From assembly GCF_029227915.1 (NCBI RefSeq), contig NC_079877.1, positions 20,359,851-20,423,850 on the forward strand: a stretch of 64,000 bases of DNA, given 5' to 3'. The notes under the pieces are model-generated. The model made no database searches. It worked only from the letters and a program-made list of their open reading frames with translations, and had not been told where the DNA came from. Source of the stretch: Hydractinia symbiolongicarpus (taxonomy: Eukaryota > Cnidaria > Hydrozoa > Anthoathecata > Hydractiniidae). The position numbers and the translations under genes were made by a program. Positions 7,961 through 16,279 of the stretch are shown here, one piece after another (within the stretch, counting starts at the first letter, position 1; every line of letters begins with the position of its first letter).

Positions 7961-9001
7961 TTACCATTCCTTTACATACTCCGGAGGTACTTCAACATCC
8001 TCTGGTATTAGCATGAGTTCTTCAGAGACAAAGCTTCGATCAGGCCCCTCTTTTAAATAGTACAGGAGACGTGTACCAGTCACAATACGATCGAGTCTAT
8101 ACGTCTTTTTGCTCCAAAAAGCGTCCGTTGCACGTCTTCTCTGATCTCCATGCTCTTCACCGGGTTGTAGCAGGTACAAGTAAAGACCGTCCTCAGGTAA
8201 CGGCTTTGTTTCCTTTCGGTCCTGCTCCAGGCGATCGGGATATTCTTCGCCTTTCGCAAGCGATACCTCATCCATCTTGATCGCTTTTGAAGGTTTCATA
8301 CCGATCATGGCAGTCTTGGTATTGTTCATGCTTTTCACGATGGTGTACAGATGTTTCACCCATGTGGTACTAGTCTCATCAGTGACCAACTCTTGCGCAT
8401 CCTGGGACTTGAACAGTCTCTCCGCAAGCACCTTGTTATAGGACTCGACAAAGGCTGTGAACGTATGATGATATTTGGTGGTTGCGCGCTTAATCTCGAC
8501 GCCCTTGCCCTCTAGCAGTTTTGTCACATCTGACTTGAACTCACTACCGTTGTCGCACTGGAAGATCTTCGGATAGCGTAAAGGTCCTGCTTTGCCTCCG
8601 GGCTTCGCGTAAATGTCCTTGATCATATCGGCGACTTTGCTGGCTTTCTTCGTTCTCAATGGTCTAGCTACCTTGTAGCGCGAGGCTACATCGATCCCTG
8701 TGAGGTTATATTTGTATTTCGAGCCATACAGGCGATCATGATGCATGTAGAGTAAGTCAAATTGGTGCATTTCAATAGGCCTTGTGATTGTAAAATGTGG
8801 GTAATCAATCCTTTTAGGTCCTCAAATATGTCTAAGCCAGAGCAACTGACGAGATAGCCAGTGTACGACTTTCTTTTTAGATAGTCCACTGTGCTCAGCG
8901 AGCAATTTAACGGCCTTCCGACCAGTCCAGAGATTTTCAGGGGTATAGTAAATACTGCTTAATTTTTTCGCTTCTTCTGGAGTAATGATATGTTTCGACA
9001 T
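7961..9001 (-). pseudogene. Retroviral-type (rve) integrase of the Polinton, one nonsense codon
   Basis: The integrase would insert the element into host DNA. The start at 9001 (MSKHIITPEEAKKL) is preferred to 9034 because TAATAAAC lies just before it. After a helical N-terminus a TGA at 8822-8824 interrupts the frame, which then continues unchanged. The catalytic D,D,E are visible: HQFDLLYMHHD, FQCDNGSEF and FTAFVESYNK, with the last pair about 35 residues apart. The C-terminal part (RLDRIVTGTRLLYYLKEG) looks like an SH3/chromo-like barrel. Length about 346 codons suits Polinton integrases. Only the single stop breaks it. It is converging with the preceding + genes. Confidence 0.9.
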
Positions 9002-9019
9002 GTTTATTACATGTCGAAA
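8993..9019 (-). terminator. Hairpin between the 133-aa gene and the integrase start
   Basis: Stem TTTCGACATG with a TTTATTA loop. It begins 5 bases beyond the stop of the upstream minus-strand gene and covers the integrase start codon and its TAATAAAC box, so it could act both as a 3'-end signal and as a start-codon cover. Confidence 0.5.
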
Positions 9020-9024
9020 ACATT

Positions 9025-9423
9025 TTACGCCCATTTGTACGCTGCAAAACCAAGGAGGGCTAAGGATCCAACTATGAACGTCAGTTCGCCGTCTTGTTGC
9101 TGCTTGCTGGGCGTGTAAAAGTCGGATACTTTTGGAGCTTTTTCGATCGTTGCGATGTAATAGTCTCTCATACCTTCATCGAGCTCCTTCAAGCTCTCTC
9201 CAGCTTGCCTTTTCAGCTCTCGTTGATGGTTATACCAATCTTTTACCTGCCGATCTCTTCTTACCCACTGTGCTTGAGCAGCTTGAAGTTGTTCAATTGC
9301 TTTATCACGCCTTTTACGCTCGGCCTCGCCATGGCCTGACAGCTTACTGATTAAGTAATTCGATCCGCTAAACGCGAGGGCATTGATTATAGCCCCACCC
9401 GTGAGTACTAATATGCTTGCCAT
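9025..9423 (-). CDS. Membrane protein with central coiled coil (133 aa)
   Basis: The start at 9423 (MASILVLTGG) follows ATTAAAATAAAG directly and is preferred over the ATG at 9459. A hydrophobic N-terminus (about residues 3-20) is followed by a long charged helical region rich in Lys, Arg, Glu and Gln (about 28-95), a Ser/Lys/Gln linker, and a C-terminal hydrophobic helix (FIVGSLALLGFAAYKWA). I recall similar two-ended membrane proteins from cnidarian Polintons, next to the capsid gene. It starts 8 bases after the capsid stop, suggesting co-expression. Function unknown; a minor virion protein is plausible. Confidence 0.7.
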   Translation of the reverse strand: MASILVLTGGAIINALAFSGSNYLISKLSGHGEAERKRRDKAIEQLQAAQAQWVRRDRQVKDWYNHQRELKRQAGESLKELDEGMRDYYIATIEKAPKVSDFYTPSKQQQDGELTFIVGSLALLGFAAYKWA

Positions 9424-9430
9424 CTTTATT

Positions 9431-10714
9431 TTAATATTCGACACTGTGAAAACGCCCATCTAAGATATTCAGCTGAGCATCTTGAAGTAGGAAAACGTAG
9501 CATTTAATATCCCCCGTTGTTCCGTCTGCTTTCTTTGTCATATGCAAGGTTACACCGTCTGACAATTGCTGTAACGGTCTTCCGGAACCATGGAGACTAT
9601 GATCAGGTGATGCTCGGAAATCAACAAACAGGGCATAACGCTCAGTCATGAACTGCCCAATTGTCACCTTTGAATCGTGGCTACCGAATAAGTTTACGAT
9701 CTGCTCGAGGTGATCTTTCGGGAGCATCGCGTGCGTGTAGAGCTCATTAGGCTCACCCTCGACAGTGATCGAGATTTTTTCGATCTTTGGGTTGTAGAAG
9801 ACCTCGTTAGCACCCGAGTAAGCCTTCACTTTCCCCGGATCTACGAACAATAATAAGACGCCTTTTAAACTTTTTGATGGAGTATCAATTTGCAAATTGT
9901 AGCTGGTATCAGCCTTTTTTATCGTGACAACCTTGCTACGGAGAACCCTTTCATAGGGTAGCGCAAGACGACTATACCGTGATATCATAGCGCTCGCGAG
10001 ACCCTCGTTATTAACCTTGTCAAACTCTAGTGCGATATTAGTGATCTTATACGCACTGTCTGCGGGTTTAGCTGCCGTGCTTCCAACAGCTGGGGTACCG
10101 GCATCCTTTATAACGTCACCATATGATGCAAAATGTATAACGAATTGCAGCCTATCGTGTAGCCCTGGCTGGTAGAACGGCAAGTCTCGTGTCAATTCAA
10201 ACATTTTTCCTAGAGGAATACAAAACGTGCTGCCATAAGCTGCGACGATCGCTCTTTCCTCATCTGTGCCTACATGATCAGTCGCTTTTACCTGTAGGGC
10301 GCGTATTGTACCGTCGTTCGGATTGATCCCCTCTAGGATCAAGTTGTTTTCCCGATCAACTTTTGGTAGCCAAAGATCCCGGTAGACCGCCAGGGTGCTG
10401 TAGTCGCTAATATTTTGCACCTCGTTGCCATTCAAAGTGATACGAAGATTTTGCACCAGGGCTTTGCCGATATTGCTGACGATAGTGCGCTTCGTGTTTG
10501 TTCCCGTAAGTTCCAGATCGAAAAGTAGTTTGATACTGCCTGGAAAAATTACATCGTTCTGCCCCATGTTGGGGATGTCAACATACAAGTCCTCGTTCTG
10601 ATTAATCGTACTAGGCACATGACTTACTTTTACACGCTGCTTCTTACCCTTTATAGCCATCATTGTTTTAATCTCCGCGTAGGGATCGAGCTTAGTTCCG
10701 AATATGTTACTCAT
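9431..10714 (-). CDS. Major capsid protein (probable double jelly-roll)
   Basis: An intact 427-residue ORF. Segments such as STINQNEDLYVDIP, NDVIFPGSIKLLFDLEL, NLRITLNGNEVQNI and YRDLWLPK match the pattern I know from Polinton/adintovirus major capsid proteins, which form trimeric hexon-like capsomers. The product is beta-rich, lacks membrane segments and is of normal length for the family. The start at 10714 is preceded by AATAATAAAGC. It is the first gene of a minus-strand run capsid, membrane protein, integrase. That it is open while neighbours are broken may be chance. A structure prediction would be decisive; assignment here rests on pattern recognition. Confidence 0.8.
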   Translation of the reverse strand: MSNIFGTKLDPYAEIKTMMAIKGKKQRVKVSHVPSTINQNEDLYVDIPNMGQNDVIFPGSIKLLFDLELTGTNTKRTIVSNIGKALVQNLRITLNGNEVQNISDYSTLAVYRDLWLPKVDRENNLILEGINPNDGTIRALQVKATDHVGTDEERAIVAAYGSTFCIPLGKMFELTRDLPFYQPGLHDRLQFVIHFASYGDVIKDAGTPAVGSTAAKPADSAYKITNIALEFDKVNNEGLASAMISRYSRLALPYERVLRSKVVTIKKADTSYNLQIDTPSKSLKGVLLLFVDPGKVKAYSGANEVFYNPKIEKISITVEGEPNELYTHAMLPKDHLEQIVNLFGSHDSKVTIGQFMTERYALFVDFRASPDHSLHGSGRPLQQLSDGVTLHMTKKADGTTGDIKCYVFLLQDAQLNILDGRFHSVEY

Positions 10715-10747
10715 GCTTTATTATTAGCTGATTTTCGTTTCAAATAA

Positions 10748-12023
10748 ATGCCGATTAATCCAATATACGAAGGAGACGACTTTACGCCAGAGTAAAAAAT
10801 TTCAGACGAGGATTTCAGTAGGCCTGATGCCAATTTAACGCCAGATCGCCTGGCGGCTCTGCAAGAGCATCAGGGTCAATCCGGCTCAGCACGAGACACC
10901 ACGACAAGACAGAGGGAAGAGCTACTAAAATCAAAGGTCGACGATCTTTACGAACACCTTGGTGAGGAGCTGGGGCAGCCAATCGCGAGATTTTATAACG
11001 AGTTTGAGGCACAAGGAAACCAGCTTCTTTTAGATGGTATAGAGATCACTAAAAGGAATGGTGAATTGAGGAGCGTTGCCGAGATAAAGAGGAGGTTAGG
11101 TACAAATCGCTTGCGAGAATTGGGGTTTACCGACTATACTACACCAAACAAAGGCAGTAAAGCAATGGCTCAGAAACTCCTTAACGAGATTGTTCACGTT
11201 GATCGCCTAGCGGCTCAGCAAGAGAAGGCCGATGATATTGAAATGATGCCGCTGCTCGAGAACGTCCTTGATGAAACGGAGAGCCTGATAGATCGCCTTC
11301 CGGCTCCGCAGGAGCAAGAGACTCCTTTTGGCGCCAGCTTCACAGAGCGTGAAAGAAGAGGGCTCAACCTCGAGCTTCAAACGCTAAAGGGTAACCTGAA
11401 GCACTTGAAAAGCAAGATGATCTTCTACGACAGCGAGATCGCTAAAGCAGAAGCCAAGGTGAAAAGGCTTGAGACAAAGAAGGCTACACCTGAGGCATCC
11501 GAGGAGCAGCTAGCTATATGGAACGAAGACCTTGGAAAGGCTAGGGAAGAGCTAGAACGGCTCCAGGATCAAAAGGAAGCAGTACGAGAAGCACACGGTT
11601 TACTAACATCTGACACTCAGAGCCAACTGAAAGCTATTAAAGAGACGCTGATGAAAATCACAGAAGACGATAAATCTCTGACTGAAAAGCTTAGAATCTT
11701 GTTCAAGGAGCAAGGGATTACTATAGCGAGCATCGTCTCGGCTGTTGGTCTACTGATTTCCACCATCGTACTCGCAGTTACAGGTGGAGGTTCCGCAACA
11801 GGCGCAGGAGGAAGTGCCGCAGGAAAGGTTTTCATACAAAAACAGCTGGAAAGGTTTGGAAAATTTTTGAAATACTTGGCAGGTAAGGCAGGTGCGGCGC
11901 TACCAGGGATTATTGGTACGGTTGTCTCGTTCTTTTTCAGTAGCCAAACACCTCTACATGGCGATCGCTGCTGTCGTCGCTTTTGTTGTGGCCTACGTTG
12001 GGAAGAGAGGCAAACTATCGTAA
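10748..12023 (+). pseudogene. Large coiled-coil protein with C-terminal membrane region, stop and frameshift
   Basis: The frame starts at the ATG in CAAATAAATG (10748), has a TAA at 10793-10795, then is open to about 11935. A frameshift next to a T-rich stretch there moves the true C-terminus to frame 3, which ends at 12021-12023 and codes a hydrophobic helix (MAIAAVVAFVVAYVGKR); the original frame gives an implausible tail to 12049. The middle (about codons 150-290) is a long heptad-like coiled coil (LKSKMIFYDSEIAKAEAKV). Beyond it come IASIVSAVGLLISTIVLAV, a Gly-rich stretch and a second membrane segment. I remember such proteins from cnidarian Polintons; function unknown, perhaps virion-membrane or fusion-related. 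Confidence 0.7.
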
Positions 12024-12054
12024 ATATTAGTGCTCCCGCGGAGCATTAATATTT
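12022..12054. terminator. Hairpin between converging genes
   Basis: Arms of 15 bp (AAATATTAGTGCTCC, one G-T pair) around CGC. It overlaps the stop codons of both converging genes, the coiled-coil gene (+) and the candidate minor capsid gene (-), so it could serve both. Confidence 0.55.
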
Positions 12055-13074
12055 CTTCAACCAAATGTACATTAGGATCGATAATACTTGCCACGTAGCA
12101 CCTCGTTTTAAACCCCGAGGCTGTGTGGGCTTGTTGTTTAGGTCTAGCCTTATGCCAATCATCGCACTCGCCGGCGCGATCAAGATGTTGTTGTTATACC
12201 CCACAATTTTACCAATACGCAGGTTCATATCGGATGGTAGCATGTACACGTGGTGCATCACGGCAAAATTCACTGGGGTCCTGGCATATTGAAGCACCTT
12301 TTGAAACTCGGTGATATCGTGGCCTACGTTCTCCTCACGTTGTACCATGGCTTCGAATTTCTGTAGTAGTATCTGTCTCGCTGTAAAATTGTCAGCATCC
12401 GAACCTATAAGGGATGCCTTGGCATCAGCTTGGGACCCTAGTAGTATAATCACGTAAACACGAATACTCTCGCTAAGCTTTGACAGACCTTCCGATGTCA
12501 GGCCTTGGCTCGTAGGCATTATAAACTTGGCCCAATCACCATCTACTTGCGGCCACCATCTACCATTTGTGAGCGAGGACATGAGAGCCTTAAACTTGTA
12601 TTGGGCATTGGGGTCGGCACCATATTCACGACAAATATGGGCATATCCAGATGTAGAGTAGGGGTTCTCGTATTGAGAAAAGCCGTCATCGTATGGCATG
12701 AGTACCTTCATTCTTGCTAGGATACGCCGCATGTGGTAATAGACGTGGAATTTAAAGATACTGTTGATGAGAGGCACGGAGCCATTCAAGTGTTTGGTGG
12801 ATATACCCAGGGCGGTGCTAGCGCAATGACAAGCGAAATTAACTTGTATATTCCAGTAGCCAAGGGCTTGACCGGTTCAATTTACACTTACGGGGTCGTT
12901 CAACAGGTTAGTGGGGACTTTTATTGGGTATTTCGTGAACATCGAGAAGGTCACGGGAATGTGCGATTCTGTAGAAACGTAGAGGTCTTGATGTTCTAGA
13001 TTAATTACATCGAGAGGCCATTCGCCTCTATTGGACTTGTATTTTGCCTTGTGGTTATAGCTATAAATGTTCAT
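12046..13074 (-). pseudogene. Candidate minor capsid (penton-like) protein, one nonsense codon
   Basis: The frame begins at 13074 (MNIYSYNHKAKYKSNRGEWP), is interrupted by a TGA at 12877-12879, and continues in the same frame to 12046, about 342 codons. Segments GEWPLDVINLEHQD, STESHIPVTF and YYHMRRILARMKV, followed by NPYSTSGYAHICREYG, recall a protein conserved beside capsid genes in cnidarian Polintons. Its size, beta-rich character and position make the minor capsid protein the best guess, but I see no definitive motif. The start shares a perfect palindrome with the divergent gene at 13091. Confidence 0.5.
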
Positions 13075-13093
13075 GTTTCTTTAAAGAAACATG
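13072..13093. promoter_or_regulatory. Palindrome covering two divergent start codons
   Basis: A perfect 22-base palindrome (centre TTCTTTAAAGAA, ends CATG) supplies the start codon of the minus-strand gene at 13074 and of the plus-strand gene at 13091. With only 16 bases between the genes, any shared promoter must lie inside the genes or in the palindrome itself. Confidence 0.65.
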
Positions 13094-13982
13094 AGACAGC
13101 TGTATGTCACGGATATAGAGAAGCCTACGATTTTTGACGATTACCTAGGGAAGGACACGAGAATTGCCCTGAAATCAATAAGTATCAGGCCCGTATGGCT
13201 GAACCTTTATAGTAACAACGATTTTACAATACGCAAAGTAGGACCTGATCAGACTGTTACCCGAATTGAAATAATGAACGGCCTGTACAAGATTGAGGAT
13301 ATCGCGGCCATCGTCAACAGTCGAGCACAGGACAAGATTAAGCTGTTTGTCCTGAAAAATGGACTCTGTAGGCTTAGGGTTAGTGACGGGTATACTGTGG
13401 TAATTCATCGAAAACTGCAGGAGCTTATGGGGCTACCCTACGACCCTGCAAAAAAGTATTTTACCAAAGGCGACTATGACAGCTACTACAAAACTGACGT
13501 ATACCAAAGATTAAGACTCGTTTGCCCCCAGCTGGATGAGGATGAATGCCTACTGGATGGGAAGAAATCAAATTTAATTTACCTCTATAGCAATACCCCT
13601 ATAGCAATTGGTCTTGAAGCCGCGGCTCTTGCAGTTGGCATAGGCCAAGTAGGTTTGAAGAATTCTTCCAAAAGGATACAGTATAAGGTGCACAAGCACG
13701 AATCCATCAAACTCCTAGCTGAATCAAAACTAGACACTGTATACGATAAGATTTCCAGAGCGATCCAAGATGGTATAATTTCAGACGATGAGTTTACATG
13801 GATCATGCAGGAAAAACAGCGCTACATGGTACTCAAGGAGCAGATCCGACAACGAACGAAAAAAAGCTGTGAAATCCATCAACGATAATGAACGCGCAGA
13901 GTTGCTAGCACAAGGCAGGCAAGAAGCTAAAGATGAAATTTTTAAAAAACTGCAATCTGCGCAGTATGTCAGCGCTACTTAG
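13091..13982 (+). pseudogene. Conserved-looking Polinton protein (about 295 codons), frameshifted
   Basis: Starting at the divergent palindrome, the first frame reads MRQLYVTDIEKPTI..., with KSISIRPVWLNLYS, QELMGLPYDPAKKYF and RLRLVCPQLDEDECLLDGK, to 13888. A run of seven A at 13859-13865 moves the likely true C-terminus to frame 3, which ends at 13980-13982 with a charged helical tail (NERAELLAQGRQEAKDEIF). I recall this protein from cnidarian Polintons near the capsid gene; its role is unknown, perhaps structural. The break sits in a homopolymer, so a sequencing error is possible. Confidence 0.65.
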
Positions 13983-14002
13983 AGTCTCCACCTGCTTACA
14001 AA

Positions 14003-14030
14003 GTCTAATATGTTGGTCAACATACTAGAC
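14003..14030. terminator. Hairpin between converging genes
   Basis: A 13-bp stem with one mismatch and a 2-base loop lies between the stop at 13980-13982 (+) and the stop at 14025-14027 (-). Confidence 0.5.
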
Positions 14031-14291
14031 GATTACTTCTCCCGTATCTTGATCTATGAGCAAGTCGCCATCATGTACGACACGTCGCTGTTTTTTAGCG
14101 AGATCCCTCAAATATTGAGCTAGATTTTTCTCCCATACAATTTTAGCACAAGGCTCGCAGTACGGTCCGTCCGTTTGTGTCGACGCATCCTTATACTTGA
14201 CTTTGCATATGGCTTCAACAAGGTCTATTCGCTTCAACGTAGAGTACCCTTTGAGACCTAAGGCTTTAGCTTCTTGTCGCAGTTTGTCCAT
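14025..14291 (-). CDS. SAP-domain protein (88 aa)
   Basis: Residues about 2-27 fit a SAP motif (LRQEAKALGLKGYSTLKR then DLVEAI), a helix-extended-helix DNA-binding unit. The centre has a possible Cys pair (YCEPCAKI) and the C-terminus is charged. The start follows ACATAAACAA. SAP proteins are common in Polintons and may help bring integrase or genome to DNA; here that is inference. The gene is intact and is followed by a hairpin shared with the converging gene. Confidence 0.75.
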   Translation of the reverse strand: MDKLRQEAKALGLKGYSTLKRIDLVEAICKVKYKDASTQTDGPYCEPCAKIVWEKNLAQYLRDLAKKQRRVVHDGDLLIDQDTGEVIV

Positions 14292-14328
14292 TTGTTTATG
14301 TAGCTGAGCACAACCAGGCTTTCGTTGT

Positions 14329-14354
14329 TTTTGTGACTGTCTCCAGTCACAAAA
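14329..14354 (-). terminator. Hairpin after the 110-aa gene
   Basis: A perfect 10-bp stem (TTTTGTGACT) with a 6-base loop lies 19 bases beyond the stop of the minus-strand gene at 14373 and before the SAP gene start. Confidence 0.6.
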
Positions 14355-14372
14355 GATTACTTTTTTGTCTTT

Positions 14373-14693
14373 TTAGTCTTCCACTTCCACAAGGTCGTAA
14401 TCATAGTAAAATTGACCAGGATTCTTCGTAGATTGTTTCTTTCCCAGTGATTTGATGAACATCTGACCCGTTCGACCTATCAAAGCTTCTCTCAGTACAC
14501 TCGTTGCCCATGCTCGAAATCGTTCACCATCACAATCGATCAATGTGATGACAGTTGCATCACCTTTTTGGTCTTGATCTCTTCAACATACTCAATTTTG
14601 AATATGATTCCAGTGGGAACATCACGCCACTTCATAATGCTCTCGTGTTTTGATTTCAAGGCATCAAATTGTTCTGCAGATAGGAAAGGCATC
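14373..14693 (-). pseudogene. Small conserved-looking protein, frameshifted (about 107 codons)
   Basis: The start at 14693 follows ATAATAAAGAG. The first frame (MPFLSAEQFDALKSKHESI, then PTGIIFKIEYVEEIK) runs into a stop; a one-base frameshift near 14570, beside a homopolymer, restores a frame with LIDCDGERFRAWATSVL and FYYDYDLVEVED, ending at 14373-14375. I recall this small protein from cnidarian Polintons. The pattern (beta-strands, DGERFRAWA) could suit a single-strand DNA-binding OB fold, but this is speculation. Confidence 0.6.
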
Positions 14694-14742
14694 TCTTTAT
14701 TATAGATTTTTTAAACCTCAACCAGGATCAAAATACTGGACA

Positions 14743-16029
14743 TTACTTCCATAATTTAGATATCTCGCGCTTTTCTTCCTCATCTACACACCAATTCCAA
14801 TATCGATCCGGATGACACGCCACTGGCATTATCTCATTCCATAGTTTTGCATAAAAATTACGCTTGTGATTATGTCGCAGCAATTCATCATGAATGACAT
14901 CAAAACCACGCAGCAATACAACAATCTCGATGTGACCATTTTCAGCTGCAATTTTCATGACCCCATCAAAGTTCGTCACACCCCATTCTTTGCACAGTTT
15001 AACAATCTCTATGTTACCATTGAGAGCTGCAAATTTCATGACCCCATCAAAGTTCGTCACACCCCACTCTTTGAACAGTTTAACAATCTCGATGTGACCA
15101 TATTCAGCTGCAAATCTCATGGCCCAATTAAACTCTGTCGCACCCCATTCTTTACACAGTTTAACAATCTCGATGTGACCATATTCAGCTGCAAGTGCCA
15201 TGGCCCAATTAAAGTCTGTCGCACCCCACTCTTTGCACAGTTTAACAATCTCGATGTGACCATTTTCAGCTGCATTAAGAATGGCCCAATTAAGGTCTGT
15301 CACACCCCACTCTTTGCACAGTTTAACAATCTCAATGTGACCATTGACAGCTGCAAGTCTCATGGCCTCATTAAAGTATGTCGCACCCCACTCTTTGCAC
15401 AGTTTAACAATCTTGATGTGACCATTTTCAGCTGCAAGTCTCATGGCCCCATTAAAGTATGTCGCACCCCACTCTTTGCACAGTTTAACAATCTCGATGT
15501 GACCATTTTCAGCTGCACGTTTCATGGCCCATTTAAAGTCTGTCGCACCCCACTCTTTGCACATTTTAACAATCTCTATGTGACCATATTTAGCTGCAAG
15601 TGCCATCGGCCAATCAAATTCTGTCGCACCCCACTCTTTAAAAATCTTAACCATCTCTATGTGACCATTTTTAGCTGCATTTCGTAGAGGTAAATTAAAT
15701 TCCGTTGTCACCAGTTTGATGTCACGGTGCTTGCGAACGTTTTCCATGGTCTTGCCAAAGAAGCTATTATTCATTAGCTTAAAAATGTCTTTCTCAAAGT
15801 CATTTTTAGCTGTATTATCTGTCGTACCAGATTCTTTGCACAGCTTAACAATCTCGATTTCATCGTGCAGCGTCGTCCTTCCAGCAATTTGCTCCCTCGC
15901 CCTGTTATAATAAAAAGTAACAGTGTCTCGCACACTCTGCAGTCTCTCTGCAAGAGCATCACGTGTTGCTGCTACTGGCGCTGAGACAGCACTATATAAT
16001 TTACTGATTGCATTTCTGAAGTAATTCAT
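14743..16029 (-). CDS. Ankyrin-repeat protein with an embedded PolB motif-B fragment (428 aa)
   Basis: An intact ORF starting after ATAATAAAGAGA. Residues 1-45 (MNYFRNAISKLYSAVSAP...) resemble an N-terminus I recall from other cnidarian Polinton proteins. Residues about 76-110 read like the motif-B part of a DNA polymerase B (FKLMNNSFFGKTMENVRKHR), clearly different from this element's own polymerase motif B (GNSFYGKM), so it came from another polymerase. From about residue 113 come some ten 34-residue ankyrin-type repeats (GHIEIVKLCKEWGATDFNWA pattern), then a short unique tail. Ankyrin repeats bind proteins; a host-interaction role is inference. The repeats are highly uniform in DNA, see the repeat entry. 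Confidence 0.85.
   Translation of the reverse strand: MNYFRNAISKLYSAVSAPVAATRDALAERLQSVRDTVTFYYNRAREQIAGRTTLHDEIEIVKLCKESGTTDNTAKNDFEKDIFKLMNNSFFGKTMENVRKHRDIKLVTTEFNLPLRNAAKNGHIEMVKIFKEWGATEFDWPMALAAKYGHIEIVKMCKEWGATDFKWAMKRAAENGHIEIVKLCKEWGATYFNGAMRLAAENGHIKIVKLCKEWGATYFNEAMRLAAVNGHIEIVKLCKEWGVTDLNWAILNAAENGHIEIVKLCKEWGATDFNWAMALAAEYGHIEIVKLCKEWGATEFNWAMRFAAEYGHIEIVKLFKEWGVTNFDGVMKFAALNGNIEIVKLCKEWGVTNFDGVMKIAAENGHIEIVVLLRGFDVIHDELLRHNHKRNFYAKLWNEIMPVACHPDRYWNWCVDEEEKREISKLWK
14925..15690 (-). repeat. Homogenised ~99-102-bp ankyrin repeat array
   Basis: Units recur at about 99-102 bases with near-identical cores such as CACTCTTTGCACAGTTTAAC and ATCTCGATGTGACCATTTTC. Third-position identity between units is high, pointing to recent expansion or gene conversion. 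All units stay in frame. Confidence 0.85.
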
Positions 16030-16060
16030 TTCTCTTTATTATATACAGATTTTTGACTTT

Positions 16061-16279
16061 CAGAGTTTTTTTTGAAGTGGACAAAATTTGAGTAGGGAAT
16101 TTCCCTTTCTATTCAAATAGATTTGCGCATGCGCGTTTTTCAGCAGTTTTGTCGAGTGCCGTGATGTCACGTGTTTACTCACTTGAGGCATGATAAAATC
16201 TGTGACGTCATAGATTTTACGGGGTCTAAAAAGCAGCATTTTTTAATAGGGGTTTGACCGTCGAAAACCAAAAACCTGG
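16061..16279. other. Element edge and spacer with palindromes
   Basis: No gene seen. It contains the palindromic GGGAATTTCCC near 16098, the GC-palindrome TTGCGCATGCGC near 16122, and a 26-base near-palindrome at 16194-16219 centred on TGACGTCA. The Polinton's right terminus should lie here or nearby. Confidence 0.5.

Larger units (their letters stand above)
1..16060. mobile_element. Polinton/Maverick (polintovirus-like) element, left end cut by the window
   Basis: The block carries the hallmark set of a self-synthesising Polinton: protein-primed family B polymerase, retroviral-type integrase, A32-like packaging ATPase and a probable double-jelly-roll capsid protein, plus BRO, Fic, SAP and ankyrin accessory genes. 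Genes are tightly packed, intronless and in alternating strand blocks, and the DNA is clearly less AT-rich than what follows position 16060. No Ulp1/adenain-like protease was recognised; it may lie to the left. Terminal inverted repeats and target duplication could not be defined because the left end is missing, so the right limit is set by the composition change just beyond the ankyrin gene. Seven or more genes are broken, so this is a decayed genomic copy. Confidence 0.9.

Noticed and set aside
7872-8280. Plus-strand ORFs opposite the integrase 3' end
   Set aside because: Shadows of the integrase; the only real signal is the 30-base BRO scrap.
14866-15687. 273-codon plus-strand ORF opposite the ankyrin gene
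   Set aside because: It is the complement of the uniform ankyrin repeats; periodicity alone keeps it open.
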